Source: Mycobacterium sp. AT1
GTDB lineage: Bacteria; Actinomycetota; Actinomycetes; Mycobacteriales; Mycobacteriaceae
Direction of reading: 5' to 3'
NCBI RefSeq assembly: GCF_002043095.1
Contig: NZ_MVOC01000056.1
Coordinates: 1-64,000, forward strand
DNA length: 64,000 bases
The position numbers were made by a program, and so were the translations under genes. Shown here one piece after another: positions 1-10,000 of the stretch. The notes below the pieces were generated by a model. That model ran no database searches. It was not told where the DNA came from and was given only the letters and a program-made list of their open reading frames with translations. How positions within the stretch are numbered: position 1 is the first letter of the stretch; each line of letters begins with the position of its first letter.

Positions 1-1749
1 GCGACCCGGGTCGCGCAACCGTTCTCGGCGGATCAACTCGACGGCTTCGAGCAGTCCCTCCGCCAGCGGGGTACGACCGCCGGTGCGCAAATCGTCGAGC
101 CGCCGGGCTGCGACGTCGACCGAACGCGTCGGCGGCAGTGCGACCTCGGCACCGGTGCCGCGGAACGTCACGACAGCCACTCGGTCGCGCCTGCGGTAGG
201 CATCCAGCAACAGTGACAGGATCGCCGTCTTCACCTGTTGCATGCGCTCCCTGGCGGCCATCGACCCCGACACGTCGACGACGAACAGCACCAGGTTGGC
301 CTCGCGGCCCTCTCGCACGGCGCGGCGCAGATCTTCTGGCTGCAGCGCCAGCCGCCCCGACGTGCGACCTCTGGTGGCCTGATGGGGCGCAGCGGCGCGC
401 ACCGTCTCGAGCAGATGGATGCCGTTGCCCGCGGCCGACGACGGAGTGGCGCCGGTGCGGCGGCCCGCCGTCGTGCGGGCTCGGCTTCGGCGCCCGGCCT
501 GCCCGTCACCCACCCCGTCCACGGTGAACAACCGCGCCCGGAAGGGCTCACCCGCACCGACCGGGGCCGACGAATTCCCCTGTTCCGCACGTGATTTCCC
601 GCTCTCGGAGGGGGGTGGTCCGTCGAGGTCCTCCGGGGGCTCTTGGCCGCCGTCGGGTCCGTCGGGATCGGGGTCGGGCTCCGGGCCCGGATCGGGCGCC
701 TCGGGAGGCAGCAGCTCGTCGAGCTCATCCTGCTGCAGCCCCGGAGCGTCGAAGGGGTTACGACGCCGCCGGTGCGGCAGCGCCAGCCGAGCAGCCACCC
801 GGACGTCCTCCAAGGTGATGTCGTCCCGCCCCTGCCACGCCGCGTGTGCGGCGGCGGTGCGGGCGGTGACGATGTCGGCGCGCATACCGTCCACGCCAAG
901 GGCCGAACACACCTCGGCGATCCTCAGCAGCGTCGCCGGCGTCAGCTCGATGCCGGCAACGCGGGACTGCGCATCCGTGATCCGTTGCCGCAGGGCGCGT
1001 TCGACGTCGGCGTACCGGCCGCGGAAGGCTTCGGGGTCGGCGTCGAATGCCAACCGGCGCCGCACGACCTCGGCCCGCAGGGCGGGATCCTGAGGGGCGG
1101 CCACCTCGACACTGAGACCAAACCGGTCCAGCAGTTGTGGGCGTAGCTCTCCCTCTTCGGGGTTCATCGTTCCCACGATCACGAACCGGGCCGCGTGGGT
1201 GACCGAGATGCCGTCGCGTTCGACGGTCAGGCGGCCCATCGCCGCGGCGTCGAGCAACAGGTCGACCAGGTGGTCGTGCAGCAGGTTGACCTCGTCGACG
1301 TAGAGGATGCCGCGGTGTGCCCGCGCCAGCAGGCCCGGCTCGAAGTGCACGGCACCCTCGCTGAGGGCCCGCTCCAGGTGGATGGAACCCGCGACCCGGT
1401 CCTCGGTGGCGCCGACCGGCAACTCGACGAGGCGCACCGGTCGCATCTCGACGGGCGCATCCTTGGCGAAAGGCCCGTCCGGCGAAAGCGCGTGCGGATC
1501 GGCGGGATTGGTCGAGAAGCGATCTCCGGCGACCACCGCGATGTCGGGAAGCAGACCCGCCAACGCGCGCACCAACGTCGACTTCGCCGTGCCCTTCTCG
1601 CCGCGTACCAACACACCGCCGATGCCTGGTGAGATCGCGGTGAGGACCAGCGCGAGCGCCATGTCGTCCAGCCCGCCGTCGGCGTCGGGGTCGGCGCCGA
1701 GGACCGCTGGGAAGGGGAACAGCTGATACACGGGGGCTCCGCTCGTCAT
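1..1749 (-). CDS. ChlI/ChlD-type metal chelatase ATPase subunit (partial, 3' end outside window)
   Basis: AAA+ ATPase fused to a von Willebrand A domain, the kind of subunit that drives metal insertion by a large chelatase such as CobN. The reading frame is open from ATG 1749 to the window edge (583 codons, no stop). Visible features are Walker A GEKGTAKST (about residues 50-58), Walker B ILYVDEVNLL (about 148-157), a Pro/Asp/Gly-rich acidic linker (about 344-383) typical of ChlI-ChlD fusions, and a MIDAS motif DVSGS (492-496). The M. tuberculosis homologue, as I recall Rv2850c, is about 629 aa, so roughly 45 residues are missing. It is divergent from cobL and lies in the cobalamin cluster, so cobaltochelatase is the likely role. 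Magnesium chelatase is the family name, but nothing here points to chlorophyll synthesis. Confidence 0.88.
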   Translation of the reverse strand, partial: MTSGAPVYQLFPFPAVLGADPDADGGLDDMALALVLTAISPGIGGVLVRGEKGTAKSTLVRALAGLLPDIAVVAGDRFSTNPADPHALSPDGPFAKDAPVEMRPVRLVELPVGATEDRVAGSIHLERALSEGAVHFEPGLLARAHRGILYVDEVNLLHDHLVDLLLDAAAMGRLTVERDGISVTHAARFVIVGTMNPEEGELRPQLLDRFGLSVEVAAPQDPALRAEVVRRRLAFDADPEAFRGRYADVERALRQRITDAQSRVAGIELTPATLLRIAEVCSALGVDGMRADIVTARTAAAHAAWQGRDDITLEDVRVAARLALPHRRRRNPFDAPGLQQDELDELLPPEAPDPGPEPDPDPDGPDGGQEPPEDLDGPPPSESGKSRAEQGNSSAPVGAGEPFRARLFTVDGVGDGQAGRRSRARTTAGRRTGATPSSAAGNGIHLLETVRAAAPHQATRGRTSGRLALQPEDLRRAVREGREANLVLFVVDVSGSMAARERMQQVKTAILSLLLDAYRRRDRVAVVTFRGTGAEVALPPTRSVDVAARRLDDLRTGGRTPLAEGLLEAVELIRRERLRDPGR

Positions 1750-1844
1750 TGCATCGTCGCGATGGATGGGCGTCTTCGGATTCCGTCACGACGGACCGCA
1801 AGGATCCGAGTCGAGGCGCGGCAAGCCGGTCGTGGCGTCAACGC

Positions 1845-1850
1845 TAGCAT
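1845..1850 (+). promoter_or_regulatory. Putative -10 box of cobL
   Basis: TAGCAT fits the mycobacterial TANNNT -10 pattern. A start site about 7 nt downstream would leave a leader of roughly 40 nt before the cobL GTG at 1899. No clear -35 box is seen. Confidence 0.35.
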
Positions 1851-1898
1851 CGCCTGGGAACAGGTCCGAGCGGTCGCAACGATAGCGAGGGTGGGCAC

Positions 1899-3092
1899 GT
1901 GCATCTGACGGTGGTAGGCATCGCAGCGGACGGATGGGATGGTCTGCCCGAAGCCGTTCGCGCGACCGTGCTGGATGCAGAGGATGTCCTTGGTGCTCCC
2001 CGCCAGTTGGCCATGCTCCCGAAAGTCATTGGTCAACAACGACACCCGTGGCCGTCGCCTCTGCGCCCCGGTCTGCCGGCCCTGCTCGACGGTCTTGCCG
2101 GTCGGCGCGTCGTGGCACTCGCTTCCGGGGACCCCATGCTCAGCGGCATCGGAACCACGCTGGTGAACCTCATCGGCGCCGACGGCGTCACGATCGTCCC
2201 GCACGTCTCGTCGGTGGCCTTGGCATGCGCCCGTCTCGGCTGGTCCGCGGAGTCGATCGCGGTCGTCAGCGTGGTCGGCCGCGACGTGCACGCCGTGCTG
2301 CGCGAATTGGCCCCCGGCCGCCGGGTGGTGGTGCTGTCGTCGGACGAGACGACGCCCACCGCACTTGCCGCGCTCTTGGTTCGCGCCGGATATGGAGCCA
2401 GCCGGGTGACGGTGCTGGGCGAACTCGGAGGCGCGGCCGAAACCCGGTTCGACACCATCGCCGCCGACTTCGACTACGAGCCTCCACGGCTGAATCTCGT
2501 TGCAGCCGAAATGATCGGACCGCAGACCACCGGATGGGCGGCCGGCCTGCCCGACGACGCGTTCGAACACGACGGGCAACTCACCAAGCGCGATCTGCGC
2601 GCGGCCGCACTGGCCCGGCTGCTGCCCGCACCGGGGCAGCTGTTGTGGGACGTCGGCGCGGGAGCGGGATCGGTCGGCATCGAATGGATGCGGGCCCACC
2701 CCAGCTGCGGCGCAACCGCAGTCGAGGCCGACGCCACGAGAGCCGACCGGATCACCCGAAACGCCCGCTCGCTGGGTGTGCCCGGGCTGCGCGTCGTTCA
2801 CGGCTCCGCCCCCCAGGATCTCACCGGGTTGCCCACCCCGGACGCCATCTTCGTCGGCGGTGGCGCCACCCGCCCCGGCGTACTGCAGGCATGTCTGAAC
2901 GCGCTCGCGGTCGGTGGGCGGTTGGTGATTCACGGCGTGACGATGGAAACCGAGATCCTCGTGGCGCAGGCCTACCGCGAACACGGTGGCGAGTTGGTGC
3001 GCATCCACGTCGAACGTGCCGCACCCGTCGGATCGTTCACCGGGTGGACGCCGGCGCGCGCCGTCACGCAGTGGGCCTACACCCGCTCGTAG
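1899..3092 (+). CDS. cobL: Precorrin-6Y C5,15-methyltransferase (decarboxylating) CobL
   Basis: Methylates precorrin-6Y at C5 and C15 and removes the C12 acetate carboxyl, giving precorrin-8X in aerobic cobalamin synthesis. It is a 397-aa fusion. The N-terminal CbiE-like tetrapyrrole methylase half carries LASGDPMLSGIG (about residue 70). The C-terminal CbiT-like half has the SAM-binding loop WDVGAGAGSVGIEW (about 249-262). The start is GTG 1899, preceded by a GCGAGGGTGG ribosome-binding region; the encoded N-terminus MHLTVVGI matches the family start. It is divergent from the chelatase gene and convergent with bluB (stops 1 and 8 nt apart from each other's ends). Length is normal for the fusion. 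Confidence 0.95.
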   Translation: MHLTVVGIAADGWDGLPEAVRATVLDAEDVLGAPRQLAMLPKVIGQQRHPWPSPLRPGLPALLDGLAGRRVVALASGDPMLSGIGTTLVNLIGADGVTIVPHVSSVALACARLGWSAESIAVVSVVGRDVHAVLRELAPGRRVVVLSSDETTPTALAALLVRAGYGASRVTVLGELGGAAETRFDTIAADFDYEPPRLNLVAAEMIGPQTTGWAAGLPDDAFEHDGQLTKRDLRAAALARLLPAPGQLLWDVGAGAGSVGIEWMRAHPSCGATAVEADATRADRITRNARSLGVPGLRVVHGSAPQDLTGLPTPDAIFVGGGATRPGVLQACLNALAVGGRLVIHGVTMETEILVAQAYREHGGELVRIHVERAAPVGSFTGWTPARAVTQWAYTRS

Positions 3093-3099
3093 GCACGGC

Positions 3100-3741
3100 T
3101 CAGCGCGCTTCGTAGCGCTCATGGTGGACCACCGTGTGCAAGGGCGCGCGCTCACGCCAGCCGTAGCGCTCAAGGTCAGGGGTGTCGGGAAGGTCGGCGA
3201 CGTGCCCCACGCACAACCAGGCGACGGGCCGCACATGGGCGGGCATGCCGACCAGCGTCTGCAGGAAGTCCTCGCGATAGAACGAAACCCAGCCGACACC
3301 AAGGCCTTCGGCGGTCGCTGCGAGCCACAGGTTTTGGATTGCGCACACGACCGAGTACAGACCGGCGTCGTCGATGGCGTGCCTGCCGAGGATCTGCCGA
3401 CCACCCCGCGTGGGGTCGTAGCCGACGACGACGCCGAGGCCCGACTCCCGGATGCCTTCGACCTTGATTGGCGAGAACGTCTCTGCCCGTTCCCCCGCCA
3501 GGCCGCCCGCGAACAGTTCGCGTTCGGTGAGCACGTGATCGCGGAACATGGACAGGGTCGCGGGTGAGCGCACCAGCACGAAGTCCCACGGCTGCGTCAT
3601 GCCGACCGACGGCGCGGCGTGGGCTGCGTTCAGCACGCGATCGAGGACCTCGGGATCGATTGGCGCACCGGCGAATTCGCGACGGGTGTCTCGGCGCCGG
3701 TGGATGACGTCGTAGAGCCCGTCGATGGTGGGCGCGCTCAT
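3100..3741 (-). CDS. bluB: 5,6-dimethylbenzimidazole synthase BluB
   Basis: Oxygen-dependent, flavin-destroying enzyme that makes 5,6-dimethylbenzimidazole, the lower axial ligand of cobalamin, from FMNH2. The 213-aa product has the nitroreductase fold with the BluB signature RRRDTRREF near residue 16, MTQPWDFVLVRS, and GLGVGWVSFY near the C-terminal third. The start is taken as ATG 3741 rather than the upstream 3789 because it overlaps the cobM stop as ATGA, pointing to translational coupling, and because homologues begin just before the Arg cluster. It is the last gene of the left-pointing cobH-cobIJ-cobM-bluB operon. A generic nitroreductase is the only alternative, and the context argues against it. 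Confidence 0.92.
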   Translation of the reverse strand: MSAPTIDGLYDVIHRRRDTRREFAGAPIDPEVLDRVLNAAHAAPSVGMTQPWDFVLVRSPATLSMFRDHVLTERELFAGGLAGERAETFSPIKVEGIRESGLGVVVGYDPTRGGRQILGRHAIDDAGLYSVVCAIQNLWLAATAEGLGVGWVSFYREDFLQTLVGMPAHVRPVAWLCVGHVADLPDTPDLERYGWRERAPLHTVVHHERYEAR

Positions 3742-4496
3742 CGGGACCGCTCCCGCAGTGGGTCGTACAGGTGACTCTCCCCGGCGCACGGGTCGGTACG
3801 TTCGGCGAGCGCGCGGCCTACCAGGATCACCGCAGCTTGACGCAAGCCGGCCTCGGCCACGCTATCGGCGATGTCGGCAACGGTGCCGCGCAGCACCACC
3901 TCTTCCGGTTGTGATGCCCGGTAGACCACCACGACGGGGCAGTCGGCGCCGTACGGCTCTACGAGCTCGGCCATCAGCTCCCGTGTCCTGGTGATGGCCA
4001 GGTGCAGCACCAGCGTCGCCCGGGTCGCGGCGAAGGCGCCCAGCGACTCGGACTCCGGCATCGCCGTCGAACGCTGATGGGTGCGGGTGAGCACCACCGA
4101 CTGGGTGACCAGCGGCACGGTCAGCTCCCGTCCCACCCGCGCCGCGGCGGCCGCGTAGGCCGGCACTCCGGGGGTCACTGCCCACGGCACACCCGCGGCG
4201 TCGAGGCGGCGGGTCTGCTCGGACACCGCGCTGTAGAGCGTCGGATCCCCGGAGACCAGTCGTGCCACTCGTAACCTCGCCTCGTACGCCGCGACAATGC
4301 GGGCCACGATGGCATCGAGGTTCAGATCCTTGGTATCGACGAAATCAGCTGCGGGAGAGCAATTCTCGAGAACTTCAGGGTCGAGGTAGGTGCCCGGGTA
4401 CAGCACAACGTCGGCGTCGCCGAGTAGACGTGCGGCGCGCAGGGTCAGCAGATCGGCCGCGCCGGGACCCGCCCCGACGAACTGCACCGGATTCAT
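3738..4496 (-). CDS. cobM: Precorrin-4 C11-methyltransferase CobM
   Basis: SAM-dependent methylation of precorrin-4 at C11 to precorrin-5. The 252-aa product has the tetrapyrrole methylase hallmarks: VGAGPGAADLLTLRAARLL at the N-terminus, LVSGDPTLYSAV in the first third, and TPGVPAYAAAAA. ATG 4496 is chosen because it places VQFVGAGPG at the usual distance from the N-terminus. A GTG at 4511 overlapping the cobIJ stop as GTGA is a real alternative that adds five residues. The longer ATG 4586 form would put 30 unrelated residues in front. The gene sits between cobIJ and bluB, overlapping the latter by 4 nt. Confidence 0.93.
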   Translation of the reverse strand: MNPVQFVGAGPGAADLLTLRAARLLGDADVVLYPGTYLDPEVLENCSPAADFVDTKDLNLDAIVARIVAAYEARLRVARLVSGDPTLYSAVSEQTRRLDAAGVPWAVTPGVPAYAAAAARVGRELTVPLVTQSVVLTRTHQRSTAMPESESLGAFAATRATLVLHLAITRTRELMAELVEPYGADCPVVVVYRASQPEEVVLRGTVADIADSVAEAGLRQAAVILVGRALAERTDPCAGESHLYDPLRERSR

Positions 4497-4507
4497 TCCG
4501 TCGACGA

Positions 4508-6022
4508 TCACTGGACCCACCGGGGCGTCCACACCCGACCCGTTGCCGTCACCCGGGTCGACGACGCCCCGATCAGCAGCAGACACTTCATGTCGACGGA
4601 ATCGGTGTCGAGATCACCAAGGGTGGTCACCAACAGGGACTCCTCGGCCCGTCCGACGTCACGGCCGACCACCACGACCGTCTCGGCGGACCGATGCTCG
4701 AGCAACAACTTTCGGGCCAGCGCAATTTGATCGGGCCGGCTTCGCGAGGCGGGGTTGTAGATGCCGAGCACCAGGTCGGCCTCCGCGATGGCGCGCAGCC
4801 GCGCCTCGATCACCGCCCAGGGCTTGAGCCGGTCGGACAAACTGAGCACGGCGAAGTCCGCACCTATCGGCGCCCCGGCCCGTGCCGCGACGGCCTGCAC
4901 AGCCGACACGCCCGGCAGCACGCGCACCGAGACGTCGGCATAGGTCTCGTCCTCCGCGGCCTCGAAAACGGCTGCGGCCATTCCGAATACCCCCGCATCA
5001 CCACCAGAGACCACGGCGACCCGTTCACCCCGCTTCGCCAGATCCAGGGCGAAGCGGGCGCGGTCGACCTCGACGGTATTGCCCGAGGAGTGCCGCTGCA
5101 GTCCCATGCGCTGCGGCACGCGGGCGACATAGGGCCCGTAGCCCACCACGTGGTCAACCTCGGCCAGCGCCGCGGACGCCTCCGGCGTCAGCCAGCCCTC
5201 GGGGCCCGGTCCGAGGCCCACGACCACCAGTTCGGCCGCCGCGATCGCCGGACTGGCCGTCGCGGACACCGGTTCGCCGGGCGTCCGGGAGCGCCGGCCG
5301 TTGAGCGAGTCGCCGTTGACGACGATGAGGGACAGGTAGGGCACCGAGGTCTCGTCGACGTCGGCGACCGGCATCCACCGCTCCTCGGGATGGCTCGCCT
5401 TTTCGACGTATAGGGCGTGGGAGAGCCGACCCGAGGCCGCCAGTGCCCGGCGGACGGCCGGAAACGTCCGGCCCAGCTTCATGATGATGGCACCGTCGGT
5501 GTCGGCCAGCCTGCGAGCCAGCTCGGGCTCGGGCAGCGTCCCTGGCAGCACGGTGAGGACGTCGGTCTGTCGGACCAACGGCGACGCCGTCGTCGCGGTC
5601 GCGGCGATGAACGCGGGCAGGCCGGGCACTACCTCGGTCGGAAAGCGCGAGCTGAGCCGATCGTGCATGTACATGTACGAGCCGTAGAACAGTGGGTCGC
5701 CCTCGGCGAGCAGCACCACGGTCCGGCCGACGGACAGGTGCGCGGCGAGTCGCGCGGCGGACTCCTCGTAGAAGTCGGCGAGCGCCCCGGCGTACCCGCC
5801 GGGGTGGTCGGTGCCGCCGGTGGTGACGGGGTAGCGCAGCTCTTCCTCGACGACGCCGTCGCGGATGAGATCCGCGGCGATGCTCCTGGCGTAAGACTGC
5901 TTGTTGACCCCTGCGTGGTAGGCCACGACGTCGGCCTCGCCGATGAGCCTGGCGGCCTTCAGCGTGATGAGCTCGGGATCGCCTGGACCCAGCCCGACCC
6001 CGAAAAAGCGTCCGGTGGTCAT
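4508..6022 (-). CDS. cobIJ: Bifunctional precorrin-2 C20-methyltransferase / precorrin-3B C17-methyltransferase CobIJ
   Basis: Fusion of two SAM-dependent tetrapyrrole methylases of the aerobic B12 route. The CobI half (residues 1 to about 255) starts GVGLGPGDPELITLKAARLI and has LLAEGDPLFYGSYMYM. The CobJ half (from about 265) starts VVVGLGPGPEGWL and has VAVVSGGDAGVFGMAA and the C-terminal VVVVGRDVGRAEESLLVTTL. It is 504 aa, close to the 508 aa I recall for the M. tuberculosis fusion. ATG 6022 overlaps the cobH stop as ATGA, so it is coupled to cobH. The upstream in-frame ATG at 6439 lies inside cobH and is rejected. Confidence 0.95.
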   Translation of the reverse strand: MTTGRFFGVGLGPGDPELITLKAARLIGEADVVAYHAGVNKQSYARSIAADLIRDGVVEEELRYPVTTGGTDHPGGYAGALADFYEESAARLAAHLSVGRTVVLLAEGDPLFYGSYMYMHDRLSSRFPTEVVPGLPAFIAATATTASPLVRQTDVLTVLPGTLPEPELARRLADTDGAIIMKLGRTFPAVRRALAASGRLSHALYVEKASHPEERWMPVADVDETSVPYLSLIVVNGDSLNGRRSRTPGEPVSATASPAIAAAELVVVGLGPGPEGWLTPEASAALAEVDHVVGYGPYVARVPQRMGLQRHSSGNTVEVDRARFALDLAKRGERVAVVSGGDAGVFGMAAAVFEAAEDETYADVSVRVLPGVSAVQAVAARAGAPIGADFAVLSLSDRLKPWAVIEARLRAIAEADLVLGIYNPASRSRPDQIALARKLLLEHRSAETVVVVGRDVGRAEESLLVTTLGDLDTDSVDMKCLLLIGASSTRVTATGRVWTPRWVQ

Positions 6023-6693
6023 TCCTTCTCCGCGGCAAGCGCATTCAGCGCCGACGAGGTCATGGCCGAACCGCCGAGACGGCCACGGATCGTGACGAAC
6101 GGGACGTCGATGCCGTGGTCGGCGGACAATGCGACGAGCGCGTCCTTGGACTCGGCGGCGCCGATGAAGCCGACGGGACAACCCACGATTGCGGCGGGGC
6201 GGGGGGCACCGTCGATGATCATTTCCAGCAGGTGGAACAAGGCAGTCGGGGCGTTGCCAATCGCCACGACGGCCCCGGCCAGAAGCGGCGTCCACAGCGA
6301 GACGGCGGCCGCGGTGCGGGTGGTGCGCCACGCCTTGGCGAGCTCGGGTACGCGCGGGTCGTGCAAGAAGCAGTGCACGTCGTTGCCTGCCGGGAGGCGG
6401 CTGGCGGTGACGCCGGTGGCGACCATCTGGGCGTCGCACAGGATGGGGGCGCCGGCGTCGAGAGCCGACCGGGCCGCACGAACGAGATCGGGGTGAATGA
6501 TCAGGTCCTTGACCAACGCGGGCTGCCCCGTGCCGTGGATCATCCGCACCGCGAGCTTCTCGGCCTCGGTGGGAATCGCAGACAGATCGGCCTCACGGCG
6601 GATGGCGGCAAACGAATCCACGTAGATGGCGGGTCCGTCGTCGACGTACTCGTACCTCTTCGTGGGTCGGGCGAGCTGGTCGGAGCTGATCAT
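6019..6693 (-). CDS. cobH: Precorrin-8X methylmutase CobH
   Basis: Moves the C11 methyl of precorrin-8X to C12, giving hydrogenobyrinate. The 224-aa product shows the expected active-site histidine in RMIHGTGQP (about H53), the conserved ILCDAQMVATGV segment, NAPTALFHLLEMI and IVGCPVGFIGAAESK. ATG 6693 has a GAAGGA ribosome-binding site six bases upstream; the ATG at 6711 has none. It is the first gene of the left-pointing cob operon. M. tuberculosis has cobG directly upstream of cobH as I recall, but here the upstream gap leads straight to the cobN riboswitch on the other strand. Confidence 0.95.
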   Translation of the reverse strand: MISSDQLARPTKRYEYVDDGPAIYVDSFAAIRREADLSAIPTEAEKLAVRMIHGTGQPALVKDLIIHPDLVRAARSALDAGAPILCDAQMVATGVTASRLPAGNDVHCFLHDPRVPELAKAWRTTRTAAAVSLWTPLLAGAVVAIGNAPTALFHLLEMIIDGAPRPAAIVGCPVGFIGAAESKDALVALSADHGIDVPFVTIRGRLGGSAMTSSALNALAAEKE

Positions 6694-6853
6694 CGAAGTC
6701 CTTCGGGGCATGCGTGCTGGAACTGCCAGAGTCGGATGTCGCGTCCGTCGGGCACGTCGACATCACTACCACCCCCTACGTTGCAATGGGGTAGCAGTCC
6801 CTCCACCGGGTGTCGAAGGCGCGAACTCGTCACCGCCGCGAAGAAACCTGCAC

Positions 6854-6859
6854 TACTCT
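6854..6859 (+). promoter_or_regulatory. Putative -10 box for the cobN riboswitch transcript
   Basis: TACTCT fits TANNNT and lies just upstream of the first recognisable aptamer helix. A start near 6866 would give a leader of about 137 nt holding the whole riboswitch. The -35 region is not obvious. Confidence 0.35.
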
Positions 6860-6865
6860 GATCCA

Positions 6866-6998
6866 GCACGTCTCGTGGCGATGGAACCCGGTGCAAACCC
6901 GGGGCGGTTCCGCCACTGTGAAGGCCGCACGGCGGCCGCAGCCAGACACTGGCCGCGAGACTTCGACAACGAGGGGCGAGAACCCCGAGTAGGAGCCC
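6866..6998 (+). promoter_or_regulatory. Cobalamin (B12) riboswitch upstream of cobN
   Basis: The sequence holds the conserved cobalamin-aptamer core in order: a short CACG/CGTG helix, GGAACCCGGTGCAAACCCGG at 6882-6901, the B12-box element CCGCCACTGTGA at 6910-6921, and the distal GCCAGACACTGGCC at 6941-6954. A GGGG/CCCC hairpin (6973-6986) ends four bases before the AGGAG ribosome-binding site (6991-6995) of cobN. No U-tract follows, so regulation by occluding the ribosome-binding site is more likely than termination. Adenosylcobalamin binding would be expected to repress cobN-cobF-cobQ-cobK. Exact aptamer boundaries are approximate. Confidence 0.9.
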
Positions 6999-7002
6999 AT
7001 GC

Positions 7003-10000
7003 ATGCCCGAAGCCCCGCTGAATTCGATGCCCCTTCCGCGCATCGCCCTGCTGTCCACGTCGGACACCGACCTGCTCTCGGCCCGCGCCAGCGGCGCGCC
7101 GTTCAGCCTGGGAAACCCGGTGCGCCAGGAACTCGAGCCACTGATCCGCGGTGCGCAGATGGTGGTGCTGCGAGTGCTGGGCTCGTCGGCGGAGATCGAG
7201 TCGGAGTTGGCGGTGCTGCGCGCCACCGGCCTGCCACTGGTGGTGCTCGGCGGCGAACGACAGCCCAGTGCCGAGTTGATGGAGTGCTCGAACGTCCCGA
7301 TTGGCGTCGCCGCCCAGGCGCACGCCTACCTCGCCGAGGGCGGGCCCGCCAACCTCGGGCAAATGCACGCGTTCCTGTGCGACACGGTGCTGCTCACCGG
7401 GGAGGGCTTCGAGGAGCCCGTCGTCATCCCGGAGTGGGGATACGGCGCGAGTGCCGACGCCTCTGGGTCGAACGAGCTGCGGGTCGGGGTTCTGTATTAC
7501 CGCGCGCACGAGATCAGCGGCAACGCCGAATTCGCCCATGCCCTCGTCGACGCGGTGAGCTCGACCGGCGACGCGGTCGGAGTGCCCATTTTCGCGTCCT
7601 CCCTGCGCAGCGCACCGCAGGAGCTGTTCGACGCCATGGGCACGCTCGACGCGCTGGTGGTCACCGTTCTTGCCGCCGGCGGGTCCAAACCGGCCGGGGC
7701 GACCGCCGGTGGCGACGACGGCGCCTGGGACATCGAACGCCTTGCTGCCCTTGATATTCCGATGCTGCAGGGGTTGTGCCTGACGTCCTCGCGGGAGGAC
7801 TGGCAGGCCAGCGACGATGGTGTCACCCCGCTCGACTCGGCCAATCAGATCGCCATCCCCGAGTTCGACGGACGCGTCATCACCGCGCCGTTCTCCTTCA
7901 AGGAGATCGACGAGGATGGTCTGCCGCACTACGTCGCCGACCCGGAGCGCTGTTCGCGAGTCGCCGGCATCGCCGTCAAACACGCCCGGCTGCGGCGGCT
8001 GCCGAACGCGGAGAAGAGACTCGCCCTCGTCCTCTCGGCGTACCCCACCAAGCACTCTCGCGTCGGCAATGCCGTCGGCCTCGACACCCCGGCCTCGACG
8101 GTGCGCTTGCTGCACCGGCTGGCTCAGCAGGGGTACGACATCGGCGACGGATTCGGCGTGCTCGACATCGCCGACGAGACCGAGGCCGGCGACCGGCTGA
8201 TTCACACGCTGATCGCGGCGGGCGGACAGGACCAGGACTGGCTGACCGCAGGCCAGCTCACCGACGCCCACGTCACCGTCACCGCCGCGGAGTATGCGCA
8301 GTGGACGGCGCACCTGCCGGCCAGCCTGCGCGACGCCATGACCGAAGCGTGGGGACCGGCCCCCGGCAAGCTCTTCGTCAACGACGACGACCAGATCGTG
8401 CTCGCGGCGCTACGGGCCGGCAACGTCGTGCTGATGATTCAGCCGCCCCGCGGTTTCGGCGAGAATCCAGTCGCCATCTACCACGATCCCGACCTGGCAC
8501 CGAGCCACCACTATCTGGCCGCATACCGTTGGCTGGAGCAGGGTTTTGGCGCCCACGCCGTGGTACACCTCGGCAAGCACGGCTCGATGGAATGGCTGCC
8601 CGGCAAGAACGCCGCGCTGTCGTCCGCATGCGCCACCGACGCGACGATTGGCGACATGCCGCTGATCTACCCGTTCCTGGTCAACGATCCCGGCGAGGGC
8701 GCCCAGGCCAAGCGGCGCGCGCACGCCACCATCGTTGACCACCTCATCCCGCCGATGGCGCGAGCGGAGACCTACGGCGACATCGCCCGTCTCGAGCAAC
8801 TGCTCGACGAGTACGGCAACATCGCGTCGATGGATCCGGCGAAGCTTCCCGCGATCCGCGGTGAGATCTGGAACCTGATGCGGGCCGCCGAAATGCACCG
8901 TGACCTCGGTCTCGACGACCGGCCGGACGACGAGGAGTTCGACGACTTCCTGCTGCACGTCGACGGCTGGTTGTGCGAGATCAAGGACGCCCAGATCCGC
9001 GACGGATTGCACGTCCTCGGTGGCGCGCCGCACGGCGAGGCGCGGGTCAACCTGGTGCTGGCCATCCTGCGCGCCGCGCAGGTGTGGGGCGGTCAGGATC
9101 ACGCCGTACCGGGACTGCGAGCCGCCCTCGGTCTGAAGGAGGGCGCCGAGACGCGCGCGGTCGACGAGATTGAGTCGCGGGCACGGCAACTCGTCGAGGC
9201 GATGGAGGCAGCGAACTGGGCGGCCGAAACGGCGGTCTCGCTGCACGACGATCCCGAGGTGCAGAAGGTGCTGCACTTCGCCGCGACCGAGGTGGTGCCG
9301 CGGCTGGCCGGCACCGCTGGCGAGATCGAGGCCGTATTACACGCCCTTGCAGGCGGTTTCATCCGCCCCGGACCGTCGGGCTCACCGCTGCGGGGTCTGG
9401 TGAACGTGCTGCCGACCGGCCGCAACTTCTACACCGTCGACCCCCGCGCGGTGCCGTCGCGGCTCGCCTGGCAGACCGGCCTAGCCATGGCCGACTCGCT
9501 GATCCAGCGCTACCTCGACGACACCGGCACCTACCCGGAGTCCGTGGGCCTGTCGGTGTGGGGCACCAGCGCAATGCGTACCTCCGGCGACGACATCGCC
9601 GAGGTCTTCGCCCTCCTCGGGGTGCGCCCCGAGTGGGACGAGGCGTCCCGGCGGGTCAGCCGTCTCGCGATCGTCACGCCCGAGGAACTTGGCAGGCCGC
9701 GCATCGACGTGACGGTCCGCATCTCGGGCTTCTTCCGCGACGCATTCCCCCACGTGGTGGCGATGCTCGACGACGCGGTCCGGATGGTCGCCGAACTCGA
9801 CGAACCCGACGACCAGAACTTCGTGGCCGCCCACGCCCGCGCCGACATGGCCGAGCACGGTGACCAACGCCGTTCCACCACAAGGATCTTCGGCTCCAAA
9901 CCGGGCTCCTACGGCGCAGGCATCCTGCAGGTCATCGAAGCGGGCACCTGGCGCGATGACAAGGATCTCGCCGAGGTCTACACCGCGTGGGGCGGGTTTG

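Noticed and set aside
1746..3404. 552-codon frame on the minus strand across cobL
   Set aside because: It is antisense to cobL, whose protein matches a known family over its full length. The translation has no family resemblance and no ribosome-binding site.
3100..3741. Generic nitroreductase instead of BluB
   Set aside because: Coupling to cobM and the N-terminal Arg-rich BluB signature favour dimethylbenzimidazole synthase.
6694..6860. A second B12 riboswitch on the minus strand before cobH
   Set aside because: The conserved aptamer core is not present on that strand; only a weak CCCC/GGGG pairing near 6765-6790 is seen.
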